A stretch of DNA of 56,103 nt. Origin: an uncultured Clostridia bacterium (lineage in GTDB: Bacteria > Bacillota > Clostridia > Christensenellales > Aristaeellaceae). Each line of letters opens with the position of its first letter. Position 1 is the first letter of the stretch. Location: assembly GCA_937886445.1 (NCBI GenBank), contig CALGBY010000044.1:1-56103 (forward strand), given 5' to 3'. Under the pieces are notes generated by a model. The model was not told the DNA's origin. It worked only from the letters and a program-made list of their open reading frames with translations, and did not search any database. The position numbers were made by a program, and so were the translations under genes. This document shows positions 15,545 to 25,375 of this stretch, piece after piece.

Positions 15545-16461
15545 TGAAAAACAGCTCCGCTAAAAAACGCAGGGCGATAAAGGGAACAATGATATCCTAT
15601 CTTGTTTCCGCGCCCTGTCTGATCCTGATCGGTTTGATCGTTGTATTTCCGATCCTGTATACCGGGTACATTTCGCTGACCAATATGAACACCTATCACT
15701 GGTTCAATTATTCGGTGATCGGTCTTGATAATTACCGCAGGGCAGTTCTGGTGCTTGATTCCGGATTTCTGTCCGCGCTCGGAAACACGATCGTGTGGAC
15801 ATTTGTCAACATGGCGCTGCAGCTGGCGATCGCGTTTCTGCTTGCCAATTTGCTGAATGTCAGGCGTCTCCCGCTGAGAAATGTGTACAAAACGATCCTG
15901 ATGTTTCCCTGGGCCATGCCGGGATATGTGAGCATCCTCCTCTGGAAAACCGGCATGTTCAACAGCCAGTTCGGGCTGCTGACCCAGTGGATGAACGAAT
16001 TGTCCGGTACGATGGTACGCTGGCTGCAAAACGATGTAAGCGCGTTTCTGTGCTGTACGGCCGTCAATCTCTGGCTGGCCCTGCCCTTCATGATCATGAT
16101 CATGGACGGCGGGCTCAAATCCATTGACCGCAGCTACTATGAATCGGCCACGCTGGACGGAGCGGGGCCTGTACGACAGGCCGTATCCATTACGCTGCCC
16201 TGCCTGAAGCCGATCATCGGCCCCTCTGTGATCATCACGGTCTTTACCACCTTCAAGCAGTTCGATATCATCTACCTGATGACACAGCAAGTGGGGGCGC
16301 AGACAGGCGCACACATTCATACGATCATCACCTATTCCTATGAGAATGCCTTTATTACCAACAATTACGGATACTCATCCGCCGTTTCCATCGTGATCTT
16401 TGCCCTGCTGATCGTATTCGCGCAGCTGACGAACCGCCGCAGAAAGGAGGAAAAAGCATGA
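15541..16461 (+). CDS. Maltodextrin-type ABC importer permease, MalF-like
   Basis: A 306-residue integral membrane protein with six predicted helices and the ATPase-contact (EAA) loop YYESATLDGAGPVRQAVSIT near 200-220. Its ATG overlaps the stop of the binding-protein gene (ATGA), so translation is probably coupled. It is shorter than enterobacterial MalF and lacks the large periplasmic P2 loop, as usual in Gram-positive members. It pairs with the next gene to form the membrane channel. Confidence 0.92.
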   Translation: MMKNSSAKKRRAIKGTMISYLVSAPCLILIGLIVVFPILYTGYISLTNMNTYHWFNYSVIGLDNYRRAVLVLDSGFLSALGNTIVWTFVNMALQLAIAFLLANLLNVRRLPLRNVYKTILMFPWAMPGYVSILLWKTGMFNSQFGLLTQWMNELSGTMVRWLQNDVSAFLCCTAVNLWLALPFMIMIMDGGLKSIDRSYYESATLDGAGPVRQAVSITLPCLKPIIGPSVIITVFTTFKQFDIIYLMTQQVGAQTGAHIHTIITYSYENAFITNNYGYSSAVSIVIFALLIVFAQLTNRRRKEEKA

Positions 16462-17306
16462 CCTCGCGCAAACGCCTCCGCCGGATCGGCGGTTCTGTTC
16501 TGATCAACGCGTTTTTCGTGATGTGCTGTTTTCTGGCACTGCTGCCGATCCTCTATGCATTGTCGGTATCCCTGGATGCTCACGGTTCCCTGTTATCATC
16601 CCATTTCCGCTTCATCCCGGAAGAGATCACCTTGGATAACTACCGGAAGGTATTCACACAAGAGCCGGTTTTGCAGTGGCTGTTCAATACATTGCTGCTG
16701 ACCGCCGCCACTGTCGGCGTTGCCATGATGGCCGGCGTTCCCGCGGCGTATACCTTTTCCCGCAGGAACTTTGCCGGAAGAAAAGCCATACTGCGTATTC
16801 TTCTCCTTCTGTATTCATTTCCGTCGGTCCTGTCCATGTTCGCGATCTATAAGCTGATGAGCTCCATGAGCCTGGTGAATACGCATATCGGGCTGATCAT
16901 CATCTACGCGGGCACGATGTCCGTTTTCGCTCTGCTGAACATGAAGGGCTATTTTGACGCCATTCCTGTGGAGATCGAAGAAGCGGGGCGCATCGACGGC
17001 TGCCGTGATCTTGACATCGTGCTGAAAATCGTTCTGCCGCTCGCGCGGCCTACATTGATCGTGACCGGTATAATGATCGTCAACTTTGTATGGAATGAAT
17101 ACATCTTTTCCATCAATTTTCTGACGGGAAGCAGAAACATGACCCTCGCGTCGGGGCTGTATTCACTGCAGGCGACTGAAACCAGCGGAAGCTGGCCGGT
17201 ATTTGCCGCCGCTTCTCTGATCGTCAGCTTTCCCGTACTGATCATCTTCTTCTGGTCACAGAAATATATGGTATCCGGTCTGACATCCGGAGGTGTTAAA
17301 GGATAA
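16458..17306 (+). CDS. Maltodextrin-type ABC importer permease, MalG-like
   Basis: A 282-residue membrane protein with six helices. The coupling loop EIEEAGRIDGCRDLDIVLKI (about 174-193) is the EAA motif, and the C-terminus has the MalG-like QKYMVSGLTSGGVKG. It overlaps the preceding permease gene by four bases and abuts the GH13 gene, so the whole set is one operon. Confidence 0.92.
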   Translation: MTSRKRLRRIGGSVLINAFFVMCCFLALLPILYALSVSLDAHGSLLSSHFRFIPEEITLDNYRKVFTQEPVLQWLFNTLLLTAATVGVAMMAGVPAAYTFSRRNFAGRKAILRILLLLYSFPSVLSMFAIYKLMSSMSLVNTHIGLIIIYAGTMSVFALLNMKGYFDAIPVEIEEAGRIDGCRDLDIVLKIVLPLARPTLIVTGIMIVNFVWNEYIFSINFLTGSRNMTLASGLYSLQATETSGSWPVFAAASLIVSFPVLIIFFWSQKYMVSGLTSGGVKG

Positions 17307-19016
17307 ATGAACAAACAGGCAGTTTTGCATATTCCCATGTCACAATATGCGTATGGGCTGGACGAAGATCATATCGTCTTCCGGATCAGGACCGCGCGAA
17401 ATGACATGAGCAGGGTATCACTCATATACGGAGATCGTGCGTGCCGGCGCACACCGGTCGACTATTTTCGGGAGGATATGGTCATCACTGCGTTTGATAC
17501 GCTGTTTGACTGGTGGGAGATCGAGCTTCATACGAATTTCAATCGTGTTTGCTACGCGTTTGAATTAGTCGATCATAACGGAGAGCAGACATTCTATTAC
17601 AGCGACCTGTTTTTTGACCGGTTGACGGATGACCGCTCCGCGTATTTTCAGCTTCCCATCAACCACCGCGCGGATCGTGTATGTATACCGGGCTGGATGC
17701 AGGACGCGGTGATCTACAACATTTTTCCCGACAGCTTCGCGACCGCGAAGCATTTCATCAGCGGGAAGCCGAAGGAATGCCGCCACAAAGATCAGATCAC
17801 ACGGGGCAGGCTCGGCGGAACGATCCGCGGTATCCTCGAAAACCTTGATTACATCGGGGATATGGGATTCAATTGTATCTATCTGAACCCGATATTTTCC
17901 GCGGGAGAATATCACAAGTATGATCTGATCGATTACTATCACATCGATCCGGCCTTCGGAACAGATGAGGACTTTGATCAGCTTGTCAAAACGGCCCACA
18001 GAATGGGCATCAGGGTGATCATTGACGGCGTTTTCAATCATTGCGGATGGCATTTCTTTGCTTTTGAAGATGTAAAAAAGCACGGTACCAGATCTCCCTA
18101 CTGGAACTGGTTCTACCGGTTGACGGAGCCGGTGACCGTTCCGGAGGATATGGAGGACTATCCGAATTATGAATGCTTCGGTTATGAACGCATGATGCCG
18201 AAGCTCGCAACGGATGACCCTGAGGTACAGGATTATTTCTGCAAAGTAGGCGCTTTCTGGGTAAGCCGGTATGATATCGACGGCTGGCGACTGGATGTAG
18301 CCAGCGAGATCCATGACGGTTTCTGGAGAGCCTTCCGGAATGCCGTCAAGGCTGTAAAGCCCGGGTGCGCGCTGATCGGTGAAGTGTGGGAAAGCGCCGG
18401 GCACTGGCTTGACGGAAGCATGTTTGACAGTACGATGAATTATGATTTCAGAAAGCATGCCGGTTCCTTCTTTGCGGCAAAGGAACCGGACGCGGCGGAT
18501 TTTAACCATCGCGTAACAAATATGCTGATGCGCTATCGAAAACCCGTAACAGCCGGCCAGATGAATCTGCTTGACAGTCACGATGTCAGCCGGTTCCTGT
18601 CCGTGTGCAAAGGAGATGAGCGAAGGCTGCGGCTGGCTGTTCTGCTGCAAATGACATTCGTAGGGATGCCCTGTGTATTTTACGGTGATGAACTGGGGAT
18701 GCAGGGTGTTCTGGAAGAGGAATACCGCCATCCGATGCCGTGGGACAAGCAGGAGCATCCGATGCGTGAATTCTACCGGAAAGCGATCCTGCTGCGCCGG
18801 TCGGAACCCGCGCTGCGCCGCGGTGATTTCTTCTGTGAGACCGCCGAGGACGGCTTGTTCATCTACAGGCGCACCTACGGAGGAGAAACGATCACCATTG
18901 CAATGAACCTGTCCGGGACTCCAAAATCGATAGAAACCACTCAGAATATCCTATGGAAATCGGGATCGAATAATGGTATACTGAACGCGTATGGATTCGT
19001 TGTAATGAAGAGGTGA
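17307..19016 (+). CDS. Cytoplasmic GH13 maltodextrin hydrolase (neopullulanase/cyclomaltodextrinase type)
   Basis: A 569-residue glycoside hydrolase without signal peptide, so it acts on imported maltodextrins. N-terminal beta-sandwich (about 1-125), then the catalytic barrel from WMQDAVIYNIFPDSFA. Conserved GH13 regions are visible: IIDGVFNHCG, DGWRLDVASE with predicted nucleophile Asp330, LIGEVWES with acid Glu359, and LLDSHDVSRF with Asp426. This is the layout of subfamily 20 enzymes (neopullulanase, cyclomaltodextrinase, maltogenic amylase). It begins directly after the MalG stop. Exact products are not predictable. Confidence 0.93.
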   Translation: MNKQAVLHIPMSQYAYGLDEDHIVFRIRTARNDMSRVSLIYGDRACRRTPVDYFREDMVITAFDTLFDWWEIELHTNFNRVCYAFELVDHNGEQTFYYSDLFFDRLTDDRSAYFQLPINHRADRVCIPGWMQDAVIYNIFPDSFATAKHFISGKPKECRHKDQITRGRLGGTIRGILENLDYIGDMGFNCIYLNPIFSAGEYHKYDLIDYYHIDPAFGTDEDFDQLVKTAHRMGIRVIIDGVFNHCGWHFFAFEDVKKHGTRSPYWNWFYRLTEPVTVPEDMEDYPNYECFGYERMMPKLATDDPEVQDYFCKVGAFWVSRYDIDGWRLDVASEIHDGFWRAFRNAVKAVKPGCALIGEVWESAGHWLDGSMFDSTMNYDFRKHAGSFFAAKEPDAADFNHRVTNMLMRYRKPVTAGQMNLLDSHDVSRFLSVCKGDERRLRLAVLLQMTFVGMPCVFYGDELGMQGVLEEEYRHPMPWDKQEHPMREFYRKAILLRRSEPALRRGDFFCETAEDGLFIYRRTYGGETITIAMNLSGTPKSIETTQNILWKSGSNNGILNAYGFVVMKR

Positions 19017-19021
19017 CAGTA

Positions 19022-20026
19022 TTGGCGGTCAGTATACATGATGTGGCTAAAATGGCAGGTGTCTCAGTGTCTACAGTGTCCAAGGCGCTCAACGGTACCG
19101 GCTCTGTATCTGAAGCCACGGCAAAGCATATACATGACGCGGCCGCCGCACTTCATTATGAACCAAATGAACGCGCGCGAAGTCTTGCAACCAAAGCAAA
19201 CCATCATATCTTTTTTCTGGCTGATTTTCCTTTCGACGCCGCTTTTGTCAACCCGCATCTCTTTGAGATCATGAGGGGCGTACAGCATACGCTTTCCAAG
19301 CAGGGTTATATGCTGACGATGGAGCAGACAACCGCCAAAGATGCTCCCGCCAGGATAAACATGATGTATGAGCGCCATCAGGCGGACGGTTTTGTTCTGC
19401 ATATGTCCGTCATAACAAAAAAGCTGGCCGCGCAGATCATCCACGATGAGATCCCTCATATCGTTATCGGCAAACCGAATTTCGAAACGCGTTTATGCTG
19501 GATCGACGCCGACAATTGTCTGTCCGGAGAGCTGGCGGCGCTGCACCTGATCGAACGGGATCATAAAGACATCGCATTTGTGAGCGGAAAAGCGGATGAT
19601 ATGATCTGCTGGCGCAGGCTGCAGGGAGTGCGCAATGCCATGAAAGAGCACGGCCTGGAACTGCCGCAGGAAAGGATCATCAACAGTAACTCCCTGCTCT
19701 CCGACGGAGTACGCGCGGCCAAAAAGCTGTTGAAAATGTCATCAAGGCCGGATGCCGTGATCTGCGCGAATAACCCCATCGCCTTTGGCGTGCTGCAGTC
19801 ACTGCAGAGCAAGGGGATACGGATACCGGAGGATATGGCGCTGATCACCTTTGACAGCTATCCCTTCTCCTCCCTGACCGAGCCGCAAATGACGGTCGTC
19901 GATATCAATATGTATGAAATGGGGCAGGAAGCGGGACGGCTGATACTGAAAAAGCTGAAGAACCCCAAAGTACAGGTACAAACCTTCATTACCGCCCCCG
20001 AACTGATCGTCCGCGGAACCACCTGA
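19022..20026 (+). CDS. LacI-family transcriptional regulator of the starch locus
   Basis: A 334-residue repressor with an N-terminal helix-turn-helix (VSIHDVAKMAGVSVSTVSKA) and hinge helix (NERARSLATK), followed by a periplasmic-binding-protein-like ligand domain. The start is probably TTG at 19022: AGAGGTGA (19009-19016, overlapping the GH13 stop) sits about 6 bases before it, giving the usual family opening MAVSIHDVAK. A GTG at 19013 would fall inside that ribosome site. As the last gene of the locus it would create autoregulation. The predicted operator is at 13236-13246. Ligand, likely maltose or maltodextrin, is inference. Confidence 0.9.
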   Translation: MAVSIHDVAKMAGVSVSTVSKALNGTGSVSEATAKHIHDAAAALHYEPNERARSLATKANHHIFFLADFPFDAAFVNPHLFEIMRGVQHTLSKQGYMLTMEQTTAKDAPARINMMYERHQADGFVLHMSVITKKLAAQIIHDEIPHIVIGKPNFETRLCWIDADNCLSGELAALHLIERDHKDIAFVSGKADDMICWRRLQGVRNAMKEHGLELPQERIINSNSLLSDGVRAAKKLLKMSSRPDAVICANNPIAFGVLQSLQSKGIRIPEDMALITFDSYPFSSLTEPQMTVVDINMYEMGQEAGRLILKKLKNPKVQVQTFITAPELIVRGTT

Positions 20027-20135
20027 CATGCTTTTTGCGGTCATTGCGCCATGAAGGATACGGAAGCGCCGCAGGCTGCCGCGTCAGGCAGGGCTGTACG
20101 GAAAAACGGATAAAGGAAAAGAAAGGACAAGGCAC

Positions 20136-20912
20136 ATGAAGATCGCCGCCTGTCAGTTTGCCGTTTCGGGTGATATACGCCGGAACGCCGCAAAAATCAA
20201 AAACGCGTTGGATCAGGCCCGGCAGCAGGGCGTACAGCTGGCGGTTTTTCCGGAATGCTGCCTGACAGGATACCCGCCGCGGGATATAAAAAGCGCGGCG
20301 CAGGCGGATTTTGATCTGGTCCGGGACATGTGCAGAGAATTTCAGAGCCTTGCCGATGCTTCCGGGCCCGCGTTCGTCATTGGCAGCATATACAGGGATC
20401 AGAACGGCAATCCCGTCAACCGGGCGATCCTTTTTCAGCCCGGTCAGCCGGTGCGGTATTACGATAAGCGCGCGCTTTGGGGCTGGGACAGCGAAAACTT
20501 CGTTCCCGGGAAAAGCACGGGCGTTTTCACCCTGAACGGTATCAGGATCGGGATTAGAATATGCTTTGAGGTGCGCTTTCCGGAATATTTCCGTGAACTG
20601 TATAAAGAAAAAACGGATCTGAACCTGATCCTGTTCTATGACGCGGCCGATACGGATGACCGGGACCGGTATGACATGATAAAAGGGCATATCCGGACAA
20701 GAGCTGTGGAAAATGTATGTACCACGGTCTCCGTCAATACGGTTTACCCCTATCAGACCGCTCCCACCGCGGTATTCGGCAGGTCCGGTCAGATCCTGGC
20801 CGAATGCAGCCGGAACACGGAAGGCATGATCGTGTATGATTTTGAAAAAACAGAGGATAATTTCGGAGAACTGGGGCGAAGAACGATCTCAGACAGTCTG
20901 ACCGGACGGTAA
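20136..20912 (+). CDS. Nitrilase-superfamily carbon-nitrogen hydrolase
   Basis: A 258-residue amidohydrolase with the complete catalytic triad: Glu40 (VFPECCLTGYPP), Lys111 (YYDKRALWG) and Cys143 (RICFEVRFPE). Nitrilase-superfamily enzymes hydrolyse non-peptide C-N bonds in small amides or transfer the acyl group. The branch here is closest to general amidases of the predicted-amidohydrolase type, and the substrate is unknown. It lies 109 bases after the LacI gene, with no clear promoter, so it could be read through from the starch operon or stand alone. A strong bidirectional hairpin follows. Confidence 0.87.
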   Translation: MKIAACQFAVSGDIRRNAAKIKNALDQARQQGVQLAVFPECCLTGYPPRDIKSAAQADFDLVRDMCREFQSLADASGPAFVIGSIYRDQNGNPVNRAILFQPGQPVRYYDKRALWGWDSENFVPGKSTGVFTLNGIRIGIRICFEVRFPEYFRELYKEKTDLNLILFYDAADTDDRDRYDMIKGHIRTRAVENVCTTVSVNTVYPYQTAPTAVFGRSGQILAECSRNTEGMIVYDFEKTEDNFGELGRRTISDSLTGR

Positions 20913-20983
20913 ACGCAAAACCGCATTATATCAAAAGCCGCGGCATTCCTCCGCGGCGCCGCCGGGCACGTTCCCTGCAGACC

Positions 20984-21026
20984 GCCGGCCGGCCCGGGTA
21001 CTGACCCGCGGCCGGCCGGCTTTATT
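20984..21026. terminator. Bidirectional terminator between convergent genes
   Basis: GCCGGCCGG (20984-20992) pairs with CCGGCCGGC (21012-21020), with additional GC pairing inside, and TTTATTA follows. It separates the amidohydrolase (plus) from the phosphoesterase (minus). Confidence 0.75.
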
Positions 21027-21765
21027 ACAGGATCTTCTTCGGGATCCATTTCAGATAATCGCCGGATACCAGCGAATAGGTGATCCCGTGGTGCCTTCCC
21101 TCGATACTGTCATGAAAACGCTGCTCGCCGTGGCAATGCGCGTAAACCACCTGCTCAGCCCCGTATTCCTCCGCGAGAGCCGTGAACGGGCTGTTGCTTT
21201 CAAGAATACTGGTAGGCGGGTAATGGAGAAACATGATGAACCTGCAAAATCCGTCCGCCGCCGCGGCATCAAAGGAACGCTTCAGCCTTTCCGTTTCCCG
21301 TTCCACAAGCAGCCGGGCGTGTTCCTCCGCCTCCCTGTCCCATCCCGCGATGCGTTTTCCGCGCATATAAAACGGACCTTCAAATGTATAGCCCTTCGTG
21401 CCCACGATCGCGTGATCCTGATAGACCGCGTATTGATTCTGCAGAAAAAACAGCTTTCCGTCATACATCAGGTTCAGCCGGTCGGTCTTTTTCACATCCC
21501 AGAACATATCATGGTTGCCTCTGATCAGGATCTTCCTGCCGGGCAGATCAGAGATATAGGCAAGGTCCTTCTGACAGGCGGAAAGATCCTTTCCCCAGCT
21601 GTGATCGCCGGCAAGCACCAGCGTATCCTCCGGGCGAAGCATCTGTTCACAATACTTTCTGAACAACGCCTCATGCCCCCGCCAGACAGGATCTCTGAGC
21701 TGCCCGGCCGCTTTCAGCTCCGACTGGAAATGAAGGTGAAGATCACCGATCGCAAACAGACTCAT
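21025..21765 (-). CDS. Calcineurin-like metallophosphoesterase
   Basis: A 246-residue soluble phosphoesterase with the metal-binding motifs in order: FAIGDLHLH, VLAGDHSWG, IRGNHDMFW, FLHYPPTS and VYAHCHGEQ. These ligands form the di-metal centre of the superfamily. The substrate (nucleotide or protein phosphate) is unknown. The ATG at 21765, after AGGAGGT, is preferred over one at 21774. It overlaps the upstream DUF4129-like gene by 23 bases, so it is the last gene of the MoxR operon. Confidence 0.88.
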   Translation of the reverse strand: MSLFAIGDLHLHFQSELKAAGQLRDPVWRGHEALFRKYCEQMLRPEDTLVLAGDHSWGKDLSACQKDLAYISDLPGRKILIRGNHDMFWDVKKTDRLNLMYDGKLFFLQNQYAVYQDHAIVGTKGYTFEGPFYMRGKRIAGWDREAEEHARLLVERETERLKRSFDAAAADGFCRFIMFLHYPPTSILESNSPFTALAEEYGAEQVVYAHCHGEQRFHDSIEGRHHGITYSLVSGDYLKWIPKKIL

Positions 21766-23026
21766 CCGACACACCTCCTTCGGTCAGGCTTCCGGACCGC
21801 TTCACGCCGTCCCCGCGCCGGGCAGCGGGATCCCAGGCTTCCGCTTCCTCCCGGGTAATGCTTTCTTCTCCGTAACGCACCCGTTCATACAGAACGCTGG
21901 CCCCCTCCGTCAGGTTTTCCCTCGCCGTACCGGAGGCCTTCCATTCCGGATGGCTATTTGCCAGCCGCGCGTACCGGAAACGCACCTTTTCCTCCGGGCT
22001 GAGCCCGCGCTCTCCGCGGACGCGAAGCCTTCCGGGCCTTCCCGTATGCCTTCCGGCATGCTTCCTTTCCTCTCCGCGGATATCGCTGACCTCATCCGTA
22101 TATCCCTCATCCCCCGTTTCAAAGCAGCGTTTTACGCGTTCCCTGAAGGCGAAAAACAGCTTTTTCAGCGCGCGGAGGGATCGGGCGGCCAGCCGAACGA
22201 GCAGACACAGCAAAAGCAGTATTCCGGCGGCAAGCAGCACCTTTTCCATCACATTCCAAAAGGCCGACGGCTCTCCGCCCTCCAAAGCAGGCATCACGCC
22301 GTCCCCGTCCGCGGCAGGCGCTCCGCCTGATGTTTCTGAAAAGGAGAACAGCCGGTAAAGCAGTTCAAACAGAAAAACCGCCGCATTTTTGACCGCGCTG
22401 AAAAGCAGAGCAAAAAACTCACCCACCCGGCGAAGCGACGAGAGCAGAAAAACCGCCGTCAGGAAAACAAGCGTGAGCAGCGTTCCGCGCCTTCTGACGC
22501 TGCCGGGCAATCCTTCCTTCTCCCCTGCCGCGCGCCTGAACTCGGCGCGGTTCAAAAGCGGTACCGCCGTAAACGCGAAAGCGATAAAGGCCGCGAATAA
22601 TGGCTGCCCGGCAGAGCGAAGCGGTGATGTAAGCGCGCAAAGAAAAAGCGCGATCTGTGACACCGAAAATAATACGACCCCCGCAATGCCGAGGCGCCAC
22701 AGCAGCAGATCCCGTTCAAGCCGCGAAGCAAGCAGGATGAACAGCACAGCAGTATACAGGACAGCCGGAAGGAAACGCCATATTCCCGCGCTCAGCGGCA
22801 GAACAAGCAGACCGGTAAGCACCTCAAAAATCATGAACAGGATGAAAGGGATGATCCGTTTTTTTCCATTCACCCTCTCCGCTGCCGGGGCTGCCGCCGC
22901 GAAAAGCACGCCCGGAACAAGTGAAAGCAGCCATCTGCCGTCAAATCGCAGGGCAGCCAGACACAGGGGAAGCGGCAGCGTGGCGGTAAACGCCAGCAGC
23001 GGCGCAAATCGGTTTTCGTTTTTCAC
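21743..23026 (-). CDS. Membrane protein with DUF4129-like tail (MoxR/DUF58 operon)
   Basis: A 427-residue protein. Residues about 8-200 form a set of hydrophobic helices, and another segment lies at about 265-285. The soluble tail has FRYARLANSHPEWKASGTA followed by VLYERVRYGEESITREEA, resembling the DUF4129 domain usually found at the end of transglutaminase-like membrane proteins. No transglutaminase core (Cys/His/Asp) is visible, so the catalytic domain present in many relatives is absent or on another protein. It follows the DUF58 gene with a four-base overlap. Function unknown; envelope assembly or stress is a guess from context. Confidence 0.75.
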   Translation of the reverse strand: MKNENRFAPLLAFTATLPLPLCLAALRFDGRWLLSLVPGVLFAAAAPAAERVNGKKRIIPFILFMIFEVLTGLLVLPLSAGIWRFLPAVLYTAVLFILLASRLERDLLLWRLGIAGVVLFSVSQIALFLCALTSPLRSAGQPLFAAFIAFAFTAVPLLNRAEFRRAAGEKEGLPGSVRRRGTLLTLVFLTAVFLLSSLRRVGEFFALLFSAVKNAAVFLFELLYRLFSFSETSGGAPAADGDGVMPALEGGEPSAFWNVMEKVLLAAGILLLLCLLVRLAARSLRALKKLFFAFRERVKRCFETGDEGYTDEVSDIRGEERKHAGRHTGRPGRLRVRGERGLSPEEKVRFRYARLANSHPEWKASGTARENLTEGASVLYERVRYGEESITREEAEAWDPAARRGDGVKRSGSLTEGGVSDESVCDR

Positions 23027-24102
23027 TCTGCCATTTCCTCCTCATCCGTGTGGTATACCGTTACACGGCATCCGGTTTTCCGAAGGCGTTCCGCCTGTTC
23101 CTCATCATCCGCGCTGCCATAGCAGGTAAAGATCACGATATCCGTATGATCGTCCGCCTCCAGCGAACGCAGAAATTCGGTAAAGGAAAGCACGCGGCGG
23201 ATCCTCAGCCTCGCGAAGGCGGAAAGCAGCTCCGTTTCCCTCCCGGGGCCGGCAGCGGGCGGGTACAGTACAGGCTTCTGTTCCTCCCCCTCCGGCATAT
23301 TGGCGCAGAATCCGGCCTCCATGCCGGCACGCAGCATGCTCACGCACAGACCGGCCGCCAGCGAAACAGCCCTTTCCACCGGCGCCTGCTCATAATCCAT
23401 CAGATCATCCCACTGATCCGCCTTCAGCTGGCAGTTGATCACACACATCAGCTTCATGCCGACGGAGCGGTCATGCCGGCGCACCATCATATGCCCCGCG
23501 CGCGCCGTGGCCGGCCAGTGGATATCGCGCACCGGGTCTCCGGGCACATACTCACTGATCCCGCGATACCAAAAAGGATCGTCAAACAGGCTCCTGCCGC
23601 CCTTCAGATCACCGGTCAGGTATGCAAGCGGCGCCGGAAGCTCACTGTCATCAGGAAGACGCGGATAAACAAGGATGGGGACACGCATCTGCTGATCCTT
23701 TGAACACACCGCGAAGCCCAGCAGATCCTCCGCGGTCAGAGCGGCGTTTCCCAGATCATAGCTGCCCCTTTTCGCAAACACGACGGTGTGACGGCGTATG
23801 ATCTGCTGATAAGGCATCAGGGCAAACACGCTCCGGTGATAGGCATTTCTCTTTTCGGCCTTTGCCCTGCCCGCGTCCATAAGAATGCCGGCCGGAACAC
23901 GGCTTTCCACACGCAGGAGCGGCACGGGCAAAAAGCTGTCGTTGCGTACCACCTCCGTCATTTCGCCCGTATCTCCCTCGTAAACGGCAGGCGATGAAAA
24001 CCTTCTTTCCACCGTCAGCCCCTTCAGCCCGCGATGCTTCAGCAAAAAGCCGTACAGCGCACAGGCGAGGGCAAACACGGCAAGCGGAACAAAAACGCTC
24101 AT
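23023..24102 (-). CDS. DUF58-domain protein
   Basis: A 359-residue protein with one N-terminal membrane helix (about 3-20) and a beta-rich region. The DUF58 signature is GISEYVPGDPVRDIHWPATA followed by RAGHMMVRRHD. The C-terminal region resembles a von Willebrand A fold (VCVSMLRAGMEAGFCAN, TDIVIFTCYGS), as usual for proteins encoded beside MoxR ATPases. It overlaps the MoxR gene by four bases, consistent with a conserved MoxR-DUF58-membrane protein operon. The partnership is known for the family; the client process is not. Confidence 0.88.
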   Translation of the reverse strand: MSVFVPLAVFALACALYGFLLKHRGLKGLTVERRFSSPAVYEGDTGEMTEVVRNDSFLPVPLLRVESRVPAGILMDAGRAKAEKRNAYHRSVFALMPYQQIIRRHTVVFAKRGSYDLGNAALTAEDLLGFAVCSKDQQMRVPILVYPRLPDDSELPAPLAYLTGDLKGGRSLFDDPFWYRGISEYVPGDPVRDIHWPATARAGHMMVRRHDRSVGMKLMCVINCQLKADQWDDLMDYEQAPVERAVSLAAGLCVSMLRAGMEAGFCANMPEGEEQKPVLYPPAAGPGRETELLSAFARLRIRRVLSFTEFLRSLEADDHTDIVIFTCYGSADDEEQAERLRKTGCRVTVYHTDEEEMAE

Positions 24103-25046
24103 CGTATCTGCTCCGCGGGAACGGGCACTTTTTCAAGCACACCGCGGATGATGCCTTCGCCCGTTTGGCCCCTTCTTAGCCCGCGCGGGATCGTACGGTG
24201 CGCAAGCACCGGTACGGCCAGCTCCTTGATATCATCCGGGATCACATATTCTCTTCCTCTGATCGCCGCAAGCGATTTTGCCGCCTTCATCAGCATCAGC
24301 ATCGCGCGCGGACCGGGCCCCAGGCTTACCTGCTCCGGATCCCGCGCGGCCTCGCACAGATCCCGTATGTACACGATCAGGTCATCCGATACACGGCAGC
24401 GACGGGCCAGCCCGCCCGCAAGCAGGATCTCATCAGCGCTCACCTGCCCCCGCACAGCTGAAAGCGGCTCGCTGTTTTCAAAACGGCGCATCATATCAAG
24501 CGCACCTTCCGGTGAGGGATAGCCCATACTGAGCTTCATCATAAAACGGTCCAGCTGGGCCTCAGGCAGCGGAAAGGTGCCCTGTGTTTCCACCGGGTTC
24601 TGGGTGGCGATCACAAAAAACAGCCCCGGCAGGTCATAGGTCACACCGCCCTCCGTGACCCGCTTTTCCTCCATGCATTCAAGCATCGCGCTCTGCGTTC
24701 GGGGCGTGGCGCGGTTGATCTCATCCGCAAGCAGGATATTCGTAAAGACCGGCCCCTTCTCAAAGCGGAATTCATCTGTCCGGGCATGCCAGACACGCAC
24801 ACCGGTAATATCGGAAGGAAGCAGATCGGGAGTGAACTGGATGCGCGCGTGCCCGCCGCCGACGCTTGCCGCCAGCGCTTTGGAAAGCACGGTCTTGCCG
24901 GTGCCCGGCACATCCTCAAGCAGCACATGTCCGCCCGCGAGAAGGCACACAAGCACCTTCTCGATCACATCCTCCTTATCCACGATCACCCCGGCTATGC
25001 TTTCCGATACCTTTTTCATCAGCGGAGCAATATCCCTGTATTCCAT
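24099..25046 (-). CDS. MoxR-family AAA+ ATPase
   Basis: A 315-residue chaperone-like ATPase. Walker A is DVPGTGKTVLSKAL (about 46-59), Walker B LLADEINRATPRTQSAMLE, sensor 1 FFVIATQNPVETQG, arginine-finger region LDRFMMKLSMGYPS. MoxR proteins are thought to remodel or mature client complexes together with DUF58/VWA partners, as found here in the next gene. It is the first gene of a four-gene minus-strand operon with a predicted promoter at 25089-25117. Confidence 0.93.
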   Translation of the reverse strand: MEYRDIAPLMKKVSESIAGVIVDKEDVIEKVLVCLLAGGHVLLEDVPGTGKTVLSKALAASVGGGHARIQFTPDLLPSDITGVRVWHARTDEFRFEKGPVFTNILLADEINRATPRTQSAMLECMEEKRVTEGGVTYDLPGLFFVIATQNPVETQGTFPLPEAQLDRFMMKLSMGYPSPEGALDMMRRFENSEPLSAVRGQVSADEILLAGGLARRCRVSDDLIVYIRDLCEAARDPEQVSLGPGPRAMLMLMKAAKSLAAIRGREYVIPDDIKELAVPVLAHRTIPRGLRRGQTGEGIIRGVLEKVPVPAEQIR

Positions 25047-25088
25047 AATGTCGTCCTTTCAATGCCGTTTTTCCGCGTTTCTTCTGAT

Positions 25089-25117
25089 ATTATATAATCG
25101 TCCGGTTGTTCGGGCAA
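25089..25117 (-). promoter_or_regulatory. Predicted promoter of the MoxR operon
   Basis: On the minus strand TTGCCC (25117-25112), 17 bases, TATAAT (25094-25089), about 45 bases before the MoxR start. Confidence 0.65.
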
Positions 25118-25183
25118 TCCCCTTTACCGGTTTTCCGATGATATTTCCGCCGTTTTCACCTCCGGTACGGGATAAGAAAATGA

Positions 25184-25212
25184 TTGACATCAAAAAAACT
25201 TTCCGATATAAT
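25184..25212 (+). promoter_or_regulatory. Consensus promoter of the iron/phosphonate-type ABC operon
   Basis: TTGACA (25184-25189), 17 bases, TATAAT (25207-25212), a perfect consensus. About 160 bases of leader follow, in which I see no known riboswitch. Confidence 0.85.
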
Positions 25213-25375
25213 GAAATCAATAAAGGGATGAAATGTGTTTTGGTAAAAAGTATTGTATCCGATAATGCACATTACACTGTACAGCATGGACACTTTCCTT
25301 TCAGAACTGCCCTGACCGTAAATTTTACGCGGAGGAAACCGCGTGAAAAATAAAATCAAAGAGAGGTCTCATTCC